Origin: Amphibalanus amphitrite
Taxonomy: Eukaryota; Arthropoda; Thecostraca; Balanomorpha; Balanidae
NCBI RefSeq assembly: GCF_019059575.1
Contig: NW_024881842.1
Location: 124,001-188,000, forward strand
Direction: 5' to 3'
Length of the DNA: 64,000 nt
The number at the start of each line of letters is the position of its first letter. The stretch's first letter is position 1. The position numbers and the translations under genes were made by a program. This document shows positions 1-11,919 of this stretch, piece after piece. The notes under the pieces were generated by a model. The model had not been told where the DNA came from, did no database searches, and saw only the letters and a list, made by a program, of their open reading frames with translations.

Positions 1-1261
1 CAAGCACGCTCACTCGGCCATGAAGGCCGTTATTAATCGTCGGGCTGCCGTAGTGATAAACCTTGACATCAACCACTAGGCCAGCGCAGCAGCATCGATC
101 AACGGTGTTTGGGACGGTGTTTCAAACAACAGTAGCATCGCGCAAGGAGAAGCGTCAGGTAAAGAAGCGAAACGTGTCACATGGATTGCGACGAAGTGAG
201 CGAAGTGGAAAAGAAAAAGGGCGATGGGTGGAGGTGGGCTGAGAGAAAAAGGCACAGGAGAGGAGCTATATTGTTTACAAAAACAGCGGCCCGCGAGCGG
301 CCGCACCAGCGGGTGGGACAGCCGCGTCTCGCAGCAAGATGGATCCGCTGTTTTGCTTTGTTGCCGGTCTGCTTATTGAAACACGACATTACCTGTCTGT
401 CGCGCGGCACCCCAACCAGGTACACAACTCGTACAGTGGGTCTATTTAAGATCTCCAGAGCCACCACGTGGCGCTACGGTCGGGGTAGGGCGAGTCCAAA
501 TCCCGAGGGGAGCGAGGTCACCGGTCATTGTGGGGAAGGAGGGAGGGGGGGGGGTGACGCGCTGCTATCGCGGGGTGGAGCGTGCGTAGCGCCGGGAGCG
601 GGCCGCCCGCCACTGCGCCGCGGCTGAGGGGAGGGGAAGCTGGTTGCGGGTGCGCTCCCTCAGGTATGGTGGTATCTCGGGTGGTGTTTCACCAGTGATA
701 TCTGCTGACGTCACACTTGTGGTAGTGTTGGAGCAATGGGCTTGTTCACGTCTCCGTGGAAACCCAATTTGACACGTAGTAATAGCAGCGTCCTGCGATC
801 GCCGGTGAAACATCACCCTGTTCATGTGAAGCCAGCAAGAATGCGACTGAAGGGAATAGCTATCTCAAACAAACGGGCAAGCGAAATGCAACGCCTCAAA
901 CTTGCAGCAAAAATGTTAACCAATCATAATTGAAATCGTGGACCTATACTTTCAGTCGATCCTTGCATGATGTGTAAGGCTTTTCTAAATTTATATTCAG
1001 TTACATAATTTCTTTCATTATTTGACACGCTCAGCCATGATGGGTTTTTATCGGATCGAAAAGAATCACGAGTTGAAATGGGTCCAGAGAAACGACCAAA
1101 AATAAAAAATGAAAATTCATGAAACTCAGCAAAACATTAAAATAAATATATAGGTGCGACAATTTTGACTTTGTTAAGAGGATATCGGGAAAGATAAATC
1201 ACCGTGCTTGTCAGTTGTCAGTATTGCAGTAAAAGGAAAGGTTTTGGCTAGTATCTAGATA

Positions 1262-1345
1262 AAACCAGAGCCGAGTGGGGCTCGAACCCACGATATCGCA
1301 CTCGGCACACAGATCACCCAGCCCCAACGCTACGAACACCTGTCG
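1262..1345 (-). repeat. tRNA-derived SINE-like fragment
   Basis: Read on the minus strand, this piece carries a box A-like motif (TAGCGTTGGGG, complement of 1322-1332) and a clear box B (GGTTCGAGCCCC, within 1275-1291). The spacing is that of a tRNA gene. The 3' part ends in an acceptor/T-arm-like segment, but the 5' half does not fold into a clean cloverleaf, so a working tRNA is unlikely. A short SINE head or a decayed tRNA relic is the better reading. It lies 120 bp from a foldback repeat and may belong to the same repeat nest. A genuine tRNA gene is the alternative and needs a covariance-model scan. Confidence 0.5.
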
Positions 1346-1463
1346 CCCTGCGTCCCTGCGCAGCTTGCTGGATAGTGTTTCCGCCAAAATTGTTCGTTGA
1401 ATGTCTGACGTCTGTGAATGTCACGAGGCCAAGCCCAAAGGTAAATGAGGGAGCCGAACCAGG

Positions 1464-1894
1464 TGCTGAAAATGAGGCCGCCGCTTTCTGGTCCCGGCGT
1501 TTTATTCTCCGGGTGGGTTAGCCCCGTTGAGCGCTTAGCCTTTCGGGACCCTCTCAGAGCCGCGGTTGTTTTCGCCGCTCAGCCCATTCGAGATGCAAAG
1601 TTGATAGTCACACGAACTTTATTTGAGGCCCCCGAATATACGACTTCGAAACTGATCGATTCTACAGAACCTTTTTCTTTCATCTAATGCATACATTTAA
1701 CAGTGACTCCAGACTAGGCTGGTTTGGCTGGCCCTAAATAAGCTTCGTGTGACTATTAACTTTGCATCTCGACTGGGGCGCGCGGCGAAAACAACCGCGA
1801 CCCTGAGTGGGTCTCGAAAGGCTAAACGCTGGACGGGATTAGCCCGCCCGGAGAATAAAACGCCGGGACCAGAAAGCGGCCTCATTTCCAGCAA
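1464..1894. repeat. Foldback inverted repeat, arms of about 165 bp
   Basis: The left arm (1464-1630) and right arm (1730-1894) are reverse complements of each other, at roughly 80-85% identity by eye. A 3-bp difference (GCCGCCGC versus GCCGC) and scattered substitutions separate them. The spacer is about 99 bp. Shared landmarks are the block around TTTCTGGTCCCGGCG, the GTTGTTTTCGCCGC block, and GATGCAAAGTT followed by the AGTCACACGAA stretch. Both arms translate to similar short peptides, which follows from the repeat and is not evidence of a gene. It could be a foldback/MITE-type element or an inverted duplication of one repeat. No target-site duplication is obvious. Confidence 0.75.
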
Positions 1895-2134
1895 CCGTTA
1901 GGCCGGGTTGAACCAGGCTGGACCGGGGTCTTACACCCAATCATGATCATTGATCATACAAAACAGAAGTTAGTTTCGGGTCATATATTCTTATGATTTT
2001 TTTATTGTTTAACTTATTTTGGCTTAGTTTTTTTAACTCGAAACCTTATACACAAAAATGCGATACTCGTCCACTTTTTCTCATCCCCTTTTAGCGACTA
2101 AATTTGACCTTAGTCCGATGTGACCCGTCATACA

Positions 2135-2150
2135 AAAAAAAAAAAAAAAT
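2135..2150. repeat. Poly(A) tract
   Basis: A run of about 15 A occurs between a CATAC and TCGCC context. It could be the tail of a decayed retroposon, but no element body is recognisable upstream. Confidence 0.4.
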
Positions 2151-4349
2151 CGCCGGCCATGACAGTTATTTGTCAATAGGCGCTCTACGCAAGAAACACC
2201 AGCCAGTCCAAAACTGGTGAAGGATATTTCTTGTGCTGGAACTATCTTCAATGAAAATTTCAGGCTATATTTAGTTAATCCCTTGAGCTACTCGGCGCTC
2301 GGAGCATTCGCTAGTATTCCACTGCCAGCTGCATTACCAACATCGCAATCATTACCAACAATAATACCTACCATAGCATCATGCATTACCAGCATCACAT
2401 ATGCAGTACTTTGAGTGCGTCATATAGGTGACAATAGATAAACCGACCACGGCAAACCCATGCCTTTATCCTTTTCTTCCAAGCAGCCAGGCTACGGGCC
2501 GCCAGGCCCGCCACCGCGATATGGAACAGCGAGCCGGCTGGAATGCGTCATTTGCCTGCGGCAGCGCCCAGCTGCGCCGGGGCTGTTTGACAGGTCACCC
2601 GCACCGTGACCTCGCCCCTCCCCACCTCCCCGCCCGGCCCAGCTCGGTACTGACCTCCCCTTGAATTTGACATGGACTCGACTAAGGCTCAACGCCATCT
2701 AGTTACGTCTGGAGATCCTAACTAGATCCACTGTACATACCGCTTCTCCCTCCAACGTCTGCCCTCCACTTGTTCCACCGCCTGTTCTCTGACTCCTCTG
2801 ACTACCTGCCCTGACCTGACCGCGCCCTGCATGGTGACGTTTCACACCGCCAAGAGTCCTTAGGAGTGTCCTGTGCTCACCAAAGACGGTGCACGGCGGC
2901 GCGATCGGCCCGTGATCGGCACGGAACGCACACACGCCACACGGACCGAGCGTGCCAGAGAATACGACGAGGAATAAATTACCTCCACAGCAGCAGATCG
3001 CGGTATCTATGCAGATGGAGTGTGCCGAGATGCGGGGAGGCGAGGTAGGATGCCCGCTTTTTGACCGCGCAGCCTGCACACAAGGTCGGGGCCCACCCAG
3101 GCGGGGGTGATCGGTCACACAGACCGAGTTTTTAGAGGGCTCGGGAGGTACTGCTGTGCCGATTCCGGGTCCACGGCCCCATCAGTCTTTAGCTCAATGT
3201 TCGTGTCTCTTGGCTGTGATCTGTGTCCTTGTGATGCTGAAAGAATGTGCTTCTTTGAAGTCCTCTGATTCTTTTTTACGTGACTGTCGCTGCTGACTCA
3301 CCCAAAGACATGCGAATTTTGATAGACCTTCTCTATCACCATCCGACTATCACCACCGATAGACTCACCATCTGACTTGCCGCGCCCTGTGCGAAACGTA
3401 TGTCCCACCTCCAACGCATATATGTCTTCCACCAACATTTTCTGGACGAGTTCAAGGAATCTCGTTTCGCTTTTGACGGTCGGCTGGGACGGAAATGGAC
3501 CACCTAATTAATTTCTAGGCCTGATCGGCGCGCCTTCGACGCCTGAGTGCTGTGCCACGGCTCGGCAAATCAAGCATCCCGAGGCTTTTATCTCGACGGT
3601 GCCAGCCGAGTGCTGTTGTTCTGGCTGACGGAGCGTCGCTAAAAATCCCGCCTCGGGCGTCTTCGGATGGAGGAAAGATGCCGACGACGACGGTTATGTC
3701 AGCGTTGATGTGCTGCGTCGGTTCTTGGTAGCAAAAGGTTGGAGTGTGTGATCGCAGCCTCCCGGGCGTAGCTTGTGAGATCCTAAAATGTGACGGTACT
3801 GACCTTAGCGGAGACACAAGTTCCGTGTTCTGTTCTTAGCCTGGGTAGTGGGCAGTAGTCTGAAAAAAAAACTTCTTACGCGATTGGCCTAACTGGAAAA
3901 CCGTGTATCGTGTAAATGCGTCTTTTGTCAAAAGTAACCGTCAAAATATACCGAATACTTTGTGACGTAAACAATGCTTTATTTTGGTTTTAACTGCAAC
4001 AGGATCCTAAACGTGACGCAACAATGAAATTGCTTTGACGTTCTTAGCGACTTTTGAACCTTTTAGATTGACGGCCGTTCCCCCACGGGTTTTAGCGTTT
4101 TGTAGCTGTTGTGCGATATGTGCCCGCATTCGGGTGACTTCTCAACATTTCTTTGGCAGCTTAGTAGCTGAAGCACGCCACATAAGGCCTAGTTTGTGGT
4201 TGTGTGTTTCTTTGTTCCATACTTTACCAGTACTCTCACAAAGAGATTCACTCTCAGTTGAGGGGTGCAGATTGAAATCCTTCCTTCACGATTATGATTT
4301 GCCATAGCCTCGAACCGCGGATGGGGTCCTGTTATTGCAGTAGCCGTTT

Positions 4350-4465
4350 ATGTTCGTTGAGCGAATGTCCGGCGGCCAACTGATACGCCGGACACGAGCC
4401 GATGTGACGACATATTGGCTCATTCGCTTCGTTCAGCGAATGTCCGCCAGGAGCGCGGCATATCG
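4350..4465. repeat. Imperfect direct duplication of about 75 bp
   Basis: The 20-bp segment at 4354-4373 (core GCGAATGTCCGGC) recurs at 4429-4448 with two changes. Flanking sequence (GACATATTGGC against GGCATATCGGCC) is also similar. A minus-strand frame repeats the hexapeptide GHSLNE twice as a by-product. It may be part of a dispersed repeat; I do not recognise the family. Confidence 0.4.
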
Positions 4466-5629
4466 GCCTGTTCACTAAGCTACCGCTGACAGCGTGGGTA
4501 CGCACGTTATCGAGGCTGTGTATATTCAGCCTGTGTTTGGGCTTCTCCCGGCTGCTGTTCACGTTTTATTTGTCCAAGAGCTTAGTGGCCGCAACGCTGA
4601 TCCCCTTATACGATAAATGGCGTGCTCCATTTGGGAAACGTTATCAGCTGTTTTGCATGTGTCCACGCCTGGGAAGTGGCCCTTGGAATTGGCTGTCCCG
4701 CTCTACACAAAGGGTGGTAATATTCTGCCGTTTTAGGTTTGTTTGTGGTAGAGATTACGCGGGCTCAGAAATACAGAGTGGTGACATGCTGACATGTTCT
4801 CAGGCTAAGTGACGTCAAGTATGTATTTAATCTCCCCAAATCTTGCCATCACGTTCGTGCCGGAGACAGGATATACCAACGGGCCACCTCGCACCGTTTT
4901 GCAACACCATGAACAAGCTGCAGCACACAGAGAGCGACATTTTCCTCGGAATCCCGTCTCACAGATGGCGGAATAAGCCGGAATTTGAAGTTCCTCCGCG
5001 TGTCAGCTGTCTATCCGGCTGTCATTGTTCCTTTATTCTTGAGGTCTCGGTCTCATGATCGCAGTTACACCTGGATGACACTGTGTACCAGAACATTATA
5101 AACACTCATTTCGTACGTTGGGGCGTAACATCTAGGTATTGTTTGGCTGTTTTTATATAACCCGCAAAAGTTGCATTTATACTGAATGTTTTTAAATAAG
5201 AGTGTCAAGAAATAGTTCTCACAGTCGAGGCGCTAGGTTCCGTTGGAAGCGCTCACCAGTCATACATAGCAATTTCCCATGCAATTTCTCACAATTGCTA
5301 ACTTGTAGCACTCATCCTCCTGACTCTTAACTATTGCCGTGCAAGACTTATAACTCGTGACGCTCGTTCACGGAAACCTCACGAAAGCTGCACGCACACA
5401 CGAAAGCTGGAGGGCATCCTGTACCTATACCGTACCGGTACCACCACCCAAACGTCGCTCATTTTCCGGTGGTCCTGACACCGGCGATGGCTTGGTCGGT
5501 CGGAATGCGCCCCTCCAGACCGGGTGTCACTCAACGAGCTCGGTCGACGACTCGCATCGCCACGCCGGAAACCATGAAACAGAGGGACCTTTGTGGGCCT
5601 TGTGAAGAGGGGTGTCATAGTGGTGCCTC

Positions 5630-5790
5630 TCAGGCATGGGGTCGAGGTGGTTGGTGCAGGGTGGGTATCGAGGTGGGTGCTGACTTGGTGTCAGTTTGTT
5701 GCTTGATAGGCACTGGCTTGTGCCGGTTTGGTGCCTGCTTGGTGCCTGTGTGGTGCCGGCCTGTTACCAGCTTGGCACCTGGTGCTGGGT
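5630..5790. repeat. Degenerate minisatellite, GGTGCCTG-type units
   Basis: Units resembling TTGGTGCCTG recur about every 10-12 bp, most regularly at 5700-5785. The array is imperfect and has no coding signal. Confidence 0.5.
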
Positions 5791-6330
5791 GTGTGATGGG
5801 TGTTGCTAAAGAAGAAGTCGGCCTCGCTCAAGATGGTTATCATTCTAGGTGAGAAGCGAGTACATGCTCTTGGGCGGGTACCCCCGGCTTTCGTGCAGGG
5901 CGAGCGACAGGCTGGTGGGCGAGCCTGTTTTTAGTTTGGGCGGGTTCGAAGGGCAGATTTCAGACCGTTTGTCATTCACAAGTCGGAAGCCGGGATCGCC
6001 AGAGGGTGACAAGCCGGGTGCGCGAGGCAGAGGTGGACGTCGGACTGCGAGGGCGTGCTGATTGAGACGCGTCTTGCCGCCGACATTAAAAACAGGTCAC
6101 CGGTTTTGCAGTCGGAATGTCGGCTCCCGGCGTGTGTCTGACGTTGGGCTGCTGCAGCCGGTCATTGCCAGTGACGTCGGGCAGGGGCGGCGATGAGCTG
6201 GGTGGGGCGGGGGCGGCGAGGAGCTGGGTGGGGGTACCTGCAGCGGGGAGGGACTGGGCAGCCGGTGGGGTGACATGTCACGGAAGGACCGCGCCACAGA
6301 TGAGAAGGACGTCACGATATGGCGTGTCAG

Positions 6331-6384
6331 GTGACACGACACGATACGACACGATCCGACGTGACACGACACGATACAACGCAC
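6331..6384. repeat. GACAC-type tandem repeat, about 30-bp higher unit
   Basis: GTGACACGACACGATAC occurs at 6331 and again at 6361, giving a 30-bp period built from smaller GACAC/GATAC units. Confidence 0.6.
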
Positions 6385-6517
6385 ACTATCGGACTTCACA
6401 TAGGTCAGCGCGGTAAAAACATCGCCAGTCCTGCACAACACCTCGCGTCCATCAAATCCGATTTTCTTCGTCGTGTCGACCGATTCCCTCACGCACGTCC
6501 TCACACGTACTGTTTAC

Positions 6518-6574
6518 CCCTCCCTTCTCTTCCCTCCCTCCCTCCTCTTCCCTCCCTCCCTCCATTCCCCTCCC
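6518..6574. repeat. Pyrimidine-rich CCCTCC simple repeat
   Basis: An almost pure C/T tract on the + strand built of CCCT and CTTCC units. Confidence 0.7.
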
Positions 6575-8759
6575 ACACATACCAGCCGGCTCCTGCCAGG
6601 AGCGACGGGCTTTCGTCGCCTGTTTTGCCGCCGGCCGTCTTCGCCTGGTGCGGTGGTGGCGACGACAGCTTCCTCACCCCCTGTTTACCACCCGTCCGCG
6701 CTGATCTGCATCTTTCGCCAAGTTCCGTCCGCCAACTGTCACTGGTCGCCGATTAGGGGCGAAAGTTCCGGACGATGGGCAGACTGGGGAGGTTTGGTAG
6801 GGGGGGGGGGTGACAGGGAGGGTGCCCAGACGGTAGGGCTAATGTAGTTGGTGCGAAGTTGAGGGCAGGTTACGGATGTTTCGTCTTCATGATCAGTGCT
6901 TACTACAATGAACCCCTAGCCGTTAGAATGGGAGGCAGAGTCTTGATGTGGGCTCAAAACCTTAGGTAATGGTGGGCAGGAGGGAGAGGTCGGGACCCGT
7001 CGTCTAGCCGGGTGGACGACTGTCGATCGGGCGCCGATTCCATCTGGGACCGTGCCGGGCCGCGGGGCGGTCGTCTGTCTACCTCGACCGGCGCTGACTT
7101 GACAGAACCTATCGTCCAGCCATCTGGAGCTAAGGTTACAGCTCCGGTCCGGCCGCCGCGCCGGTCCGCCGCTACTTCATCACGGTACGCTTTAAAATGG
7201 CAGAGCCAAACCCCCGTCCGCCTTTGTGGCCGTCATAAGGGCGATATCTCATCTGATCGGCGGCCGAAATCGCCCGTCCCGACCGGACCGGTATTAGCGG
7301 CGGCGATACGGTCGATATTTACCTGCCGAGTAGTGGCGAGATGCGCCTTACGGCCGGCCGGGCAGGTAGAGGCCGGCGCGACGGAGGAGCGCAGCCTTCC
7401 GCTGCAAGCAGCCGAGAAAGGACCGGCGTGAACAGAACACCGGATAAAGGAGCACCATTATCGGCCCATTTGCGCTAAACAGCCGACGCATAAAGGTGCC
7501 GACGACCGTTCAGCTCACTTTGTCCGCGGCTGTCCCAAAACGGCCCGGGTACGCCCTGTGTCCGGTCCGCCCGGCGCGCGGCCCAGCGCCGCCGGTCTCT
7601 CCGGCTCGCCGACACCGCCGCCGGGCCCCCGTCCAATTCGGGCGGCACCTCCGTCGTCCGAGGTGGTCGTTCCGCCCGGGGCGGCGGCGCTGGCGCGGCG
7701 GAAATCGGCCCTCGCCGCGTCACCGGGGCGTGAAGAGACTCGGGCCGCGGCCGGCGCGCTCCATCGCCGCCCCATCGGAGGCCATCGTGCCGCCATGGGA
7801 CGGCCGTGCAGCGCTCATCGTCTCTCCAGCGCCGGGATGAAACTGCCTCCGACGTTCGTTCGCCTCACGCTCTCCATCTTCCTCTGAAGTTCGTCGGTGA
7901 CGCAGGAGGAGATGATGACACGTCAGTGACGTGATGACGGGCCGCCATCTGCCCAATGACGTTACGTCAGAGGTCTGGCCAGGTATGACGTGGAGTTCAA
8001 TGATACCTAATGACCGACGTTTGTGGAGCGGGGACGTGATCAGACGACAGACGGGGTGGTATCGCTCTATCAAACCGGAGTCACTGGCGGGCCACCGTCA
8101 GAGGGACTCGTTTGGGAGCGCCCGAGTGACAGGTCGCCACCGAAGACGGGCCGGAGACAGCTGGCGGATGTCAGGACGGCCGAGCTGTCAGCGGAGACCA
8201 ATGCAAGTCTGCTGGGCAAAGGACCCGTCAGTCGACTGCCACAGACCGGCACAGTCGATTCAAACGACTAGCCGCAATCTGATCTGGATAGTACTGTCCT
8301 GTTTTTATCCTTCCTTCGTCGTGCTTTCTTCCTGCTGCATGTTTTCGTGTTGAAGTCAGCGTTTCGTTGACTCATTTAGTCAGTATTTCCTTCGTTTTCC
8401 TTGTCTGTTTTACGCCCCTATCATGCGCATTGCACAAGATCCAACACGTTCTTTTCACACGTCTGTGTGGATCGTCTCACTGTACCACGGCCCGGACTGA
8501 TCCTGTCCCAGTGGCCAAACAGGCGCTCCGCTCCGGCAAGGTCCGAGGGTGGCGCGGGGCAGGACCGGCGCCCACCGGCCGCCGCCGCCGGCCACCCGCT
8601 GTCGCTGTTTGTGTGCGCTCCATCCATTGAGCTCGGCCAGTGATCCGACCCGCCGAGCGCCGCTTACCTGCCGCGGCCGGCTGCCGACCGGCTCAGCCTG
8701 TTTACGTTGTGGCGTAGGTATCGCAGCCGCCGCACACTGGGCCGATCGCCAGGTCTAGC

Positions 8760-9270
8760 ACGACATGGGCAAAAAAATCGAACTTTGTGGATGTGCAATG
8801 AAACCTATACCAATTTGTTCAAAAATGATCATACTACATTGCTGTGGTCTTTGTTTTCCAACACAATTGCTATTTCATGGCGAAAACTCAGCTTAAACAC
8901 GAACTTCGGAATCGTTTGGACCGAACTCGTCCCCCGCACTCTTCGACAACGTATCTTTGATCCACGAAAACAATCACAATTTGAGGAGGAATTCCACATT
9001 TATATACATCAAACGATAGCTCCGGGTCTGCAGAACACACATAACCACATGAAAATGGCGAACTCTTACTTGGTTATGATGTATTGGCACCGCAAAGATT
9101 TAAAGACGAAAATATAATTTCACATAATTCATGTCACACACAAATAGACTTTAAAAAAAAGTACCGCGGAGTACCGCTTCGCTACATGTCAATAATTCAT
9201 TGCACTACAAGATCCAACAGTCATTTTTTGCGACTTTTTGCGACTTTGGATGTAGCAGCCAAACATCAAC
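8760..9270 (+). other. AT-rich patch with an unexplained open frame
   Basis: Base composition shifts sharply from GC-rich to AT-rich at about 8760 and back at about 9270. In spite of the AT richness, one + strand frame stays open from the GC-rich flank (8707) to a stop at 9115-9117, which is about 115 codons inside the patch. The translation (with segments such as FEEEFHIYIHQTIAPG) matches no family I can name and lacks repeats or membrane segments. It might be a fragment of a transposon ORF or a chance open frame. There is no start codon inside the patch with convincing context. Confidence 0.25.
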
Positions 9271-9431
9271 CCGCGCCGGACCGGTGCTCGGCGTCAAACG
9301 CGCCGGGCCGGGAGATGTTGATTGAACAGTCCCCTTCTAACTCGGCTCTTGGGCCACGTAGCGACACGTAGTAAGTGGCATTCGAAAGAGCGCCCGAAAT
9401 TCCAGATGGAGTAATTAGTCATTTCTAGGTC

Positions 9432-9444
9432 AGGTCAAAGGTCA
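9432..9444 (+). promoter_or_regulatory. DR1 nuclear-receptor-type element
   Basis: AGGTCA, one A, then AGGTCA: a perfect direct repeat with 1-bp spacing, the type bound by RXR/USP- and HNF4-class receptors. It sits inside the AGGTCA-rich repeat, so binding is only a possibility. Confidence 0.35.
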
Positions 9445-10139
9445 CGTCACCAGAGGTCATCAAAGGTAAAATGTTGCATATATCAACATTTCTCGAAAAC
9501 CGGTCCTTACCTCGGGGACCAATAGAGCTACATCGTCGCGGGAAAGCGCATTCAATTGCTCTTTTAGCGGTCTTTCTGAAATAAGCCCTCACATTTGCCT
9601 TAACCCTCGCCCCTAGTGGTGTTTTTCCAGCCGCGAACGTATAGAAGGGGTCCGTTGGACCCCCCCCGCCGTTTCGCCCCTGATCGAGCTAGAGCTTCGC
9701 GGAAAAGACGAGCATGTTGCCCGTGACAAGAGGAAGCTGATGATACCTAATTGTAAGGTCCTAGGCCATCGGTTGACCTTCCAGGTCAGGTCAATGACCC
9801 AAAAATCGGGAAAATCGGGACCTGTTAGAACGTCGTAAAGGGTGGCTGCTATGTTTTTTTTTTTGGGTGCTGATCACGAATATAATGTTATTTACGATCA
9901 TAGATGATGTCTTCATACATTTAGGCCAGGTCGGGTCAGGTCAGGTCAGGTCAGGTCAACCAGTAAGGGTTTTGCCGGGTATTTGCAGTAGGTGGCAACC
10001 GCCTCCGACAGCTTTGTAACATGTTACGAAGGCACCAAAGCTACATAGTAAATGTTCAAATGGTTGCTAGATTCGAATTCAGCTCCAAAAACTAGCCTAG
10101 AAACATGTAAAACTGGAAAAAGTGAACCAAGGTCATTAA

Positions 10140-10152
10140 AGGTCAATGACCT
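10140..10152. promoter_or_regulatory. IR1 palindrome of ecdysteroid-response type
   Basis: AGGTCA-A-TGACCT is a perfect 13-bp inverted repeat with 1-bp spacing. This is the idealised palindromic site for EcR/USP heterodimers in arthropods. A second copy with one mismatch (AGGTCA-A-TGACCC) lies at 9788-9800. Both lie about 3 kb upstream of the Eph start codon, within a repeat. Confidence 0.35.
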
Positions 10153-10506
10153 TACCTGACCTTCTGGTGACCTTGACACTCACCCTAATGCATGGGAGCA
10201 ACATAATATTTCATGTTTGAGCGCTTTAAACCAAGAAAAGACTGCAAACCCGCGGCTAATGCGAGCCGACATACGCTGAATCGCGATTCCGGTCAAACAT
10301 GGTCTCAAAAGAAGGTCACAGGTCAAAGATCATTAAGGTCAGGGTCATGAAATTTTCAGGTTAACTGTAAAAGTAGTTATCGCGAGGGTACTGAAAGTTT
10401 CGTTGCAATCGGCCGCTTTTTACGTGAATTACTCGCGAAAACCGAGGGTTCCGTTCGAAGATTCAGGCCCCGTCGCGCTAGAATGGCATATCGGCCCACT
10501 GTGCGC

Positions 10507-10660
10507 CGGTTGGCGTGCCTCCCCTGTGCCTACCGTGCGCCTCCCCTGCGTCTCCTGGGCGCCTCCCGCGAGTCTCGGGTGAGCCTCCGGTGCGTCTCCC
10601 GTGCCTCTCGGGTGAGCCTCCGGTGCAGCTCCTGTGAGCCTCCTGTGCGTCTGGGGATGC
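10507..10660. repeat. Minisatellite of about 10 bp, GTGCGCCTCC-type
   Basis: Units of the form GTGCGTCTCC or GTGAGCCTCC repeat with roughly 10-bp spacing, for example at 10577-10625. They create long but meaningless open frames on both strands. Confidence 0.6.
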
Positions 10661-11835
10661 TGGAGAGGTGTTGGGTAACGCCACTAGGGCCCTGTGATGG
10701 GCGTGAGTTTGTAGCTTCTTGTTTGCGTGATTCGCTGGCAGACATGTGGGTCGTGCCGGCTTGGTGCGTCGTGCATTGTAATTGTTTGATAGTTCCTTTG
10801 TGCATACGGCTGCCTGTAGCGTGCCGGAGCTGGTCACTGGTATTCGTTGTTCCATCCCGACGTTCCCTGCGGCTCATTATGGCTCTCTGTGGCTCATTGT
10901 GGGCCACAGAGATCGGAGCTAAGCCGCCGCCATGGCCCAGCGGCCTTTATGTATCGGACGGTCCTCTGGGGCGCGGACTGCCACCGCCGGCAGAGATTTA
11001 CGGGCCGGGCCGCGCGAGGAATGCGCCGGAGACCGAGCGGTCGGGGGCGGCGCAGGACGGAGGGCGGCGGCGGAGGGCGGGCAGGGCACCTGGGCACCGC
11101 CAAACCGTGACGGCCGCCTGCGACCCGCTCCGCACCGTCCACCTCGCCGAATTCCAAACATGCTTACGGCAGGATTAATCCGTTCGGGCCGAGGCGGTGG
11201 CCGCGGAATGTCACGTCCTCAAAGCACCCGGGGACTGTGTACTGCGGGAGTTCTCAGTGGTCGTCGACACCGCACTGGGGCGGCAAGGATTGACTGCGAA
11301 CATGGTATCACCGGGCGAACCTGCAGCAATAATTGCCTCCAACAATGGGCCTGATGAGCTCTCGGTGTCGCCGAATGGTCGCCGTTCTGGTGAAAACAAT
11401 TACACCTAATGACGCGGTCGATGCGGGCCGGATTCCGGGCCCGTATTGACTCAAGACGATGCATTTTATGCGGGCGGACCGGCAGCGCACGTGCCGCCTT
11501 GCTAGCACAATGGCGCACTAATTCACCACTTTTCGCAGTTGACTGAAAGCTTTTTAGGCGCACAAACATCGTTTGCGACGCCCCGCGTCGAGCTCACGCC
11601 GTCGGAAAATAAATAAACGTCGTCGGCGTCAACGCCGCGTCGCAGGCGTCACCCGGCGGAGAGTGGGTGGTCCCGTCGGCGACGACGATAGCAGCGTGTC
11701 GCGATCGACGGGCTGGTCCGCGCGTCACCGTGGTCCCATCGCCAGCGTAGTTGCCATGAATATCATCTTGTTTAGTTTCGATGAGTATTTTAGGTACGGT
11801 CAGGTTTAGTGCTATTGAGAACACATGCAGCAGGA

Positions 11836-11919
11836 TAACAAATGATTTAGCGCGACTAAATACTTCGGTTGTGCAGATAACAAATGATTTAGCGCAGCTA
11901 AATACGTCGGTTGTGCAGA
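11836..11919. repeat. Tandem duplication of a 42-bp unit
   Basis: Two adjacent copies (11836-11877 and 11878-11919) share ACAAATGATTTAGCGC, then a CTAAATAC and CGGTTGTGCAG block. They differ at only about three positions. Confidence 0.8.

Larger units (their letters stand above)
9405..10360. repeat. Putative dispersed repeat rich in AGGTCA half-sites
   Basis: By my count about 19 exact AGGTCA/TGACCT hexamers fall between 9427 and 10341, where fewer than one would be expected at equal base frequencies. They include a perfect DR1 (9432-9444), four overlapping copies at 9938-9958, an IR1 palindrome AGGTCAATGACCT (10140-10152) and a near-IR1 at 9788-9800. Between clusters the sequence has a short GGGGTCC/GGACCCC hairpin (9647-9663) and AT-richer segments. 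The overall look is of an interspersed repeat, not unique DNA. Its ends are uncertain. Confidence 0.5.

Noticed and set aside
181..627. A 148-codon + strand frame near the window start
   Set aside because: It has no domain, no splice-site context and an Arg/Gly-rich end typical of spurious GC-rich frames.
1445..1894. Two similar peptides on opposite strands
   Set aside because: They are the two arms of the foldback repeat read from each side, not a gene pair.
10478..11178. Overlapping long frames on both strands
   Set aside because: The 10-bp minisatellite and GC-rich DNA keep all frames open; no domain or codon signal is seen.
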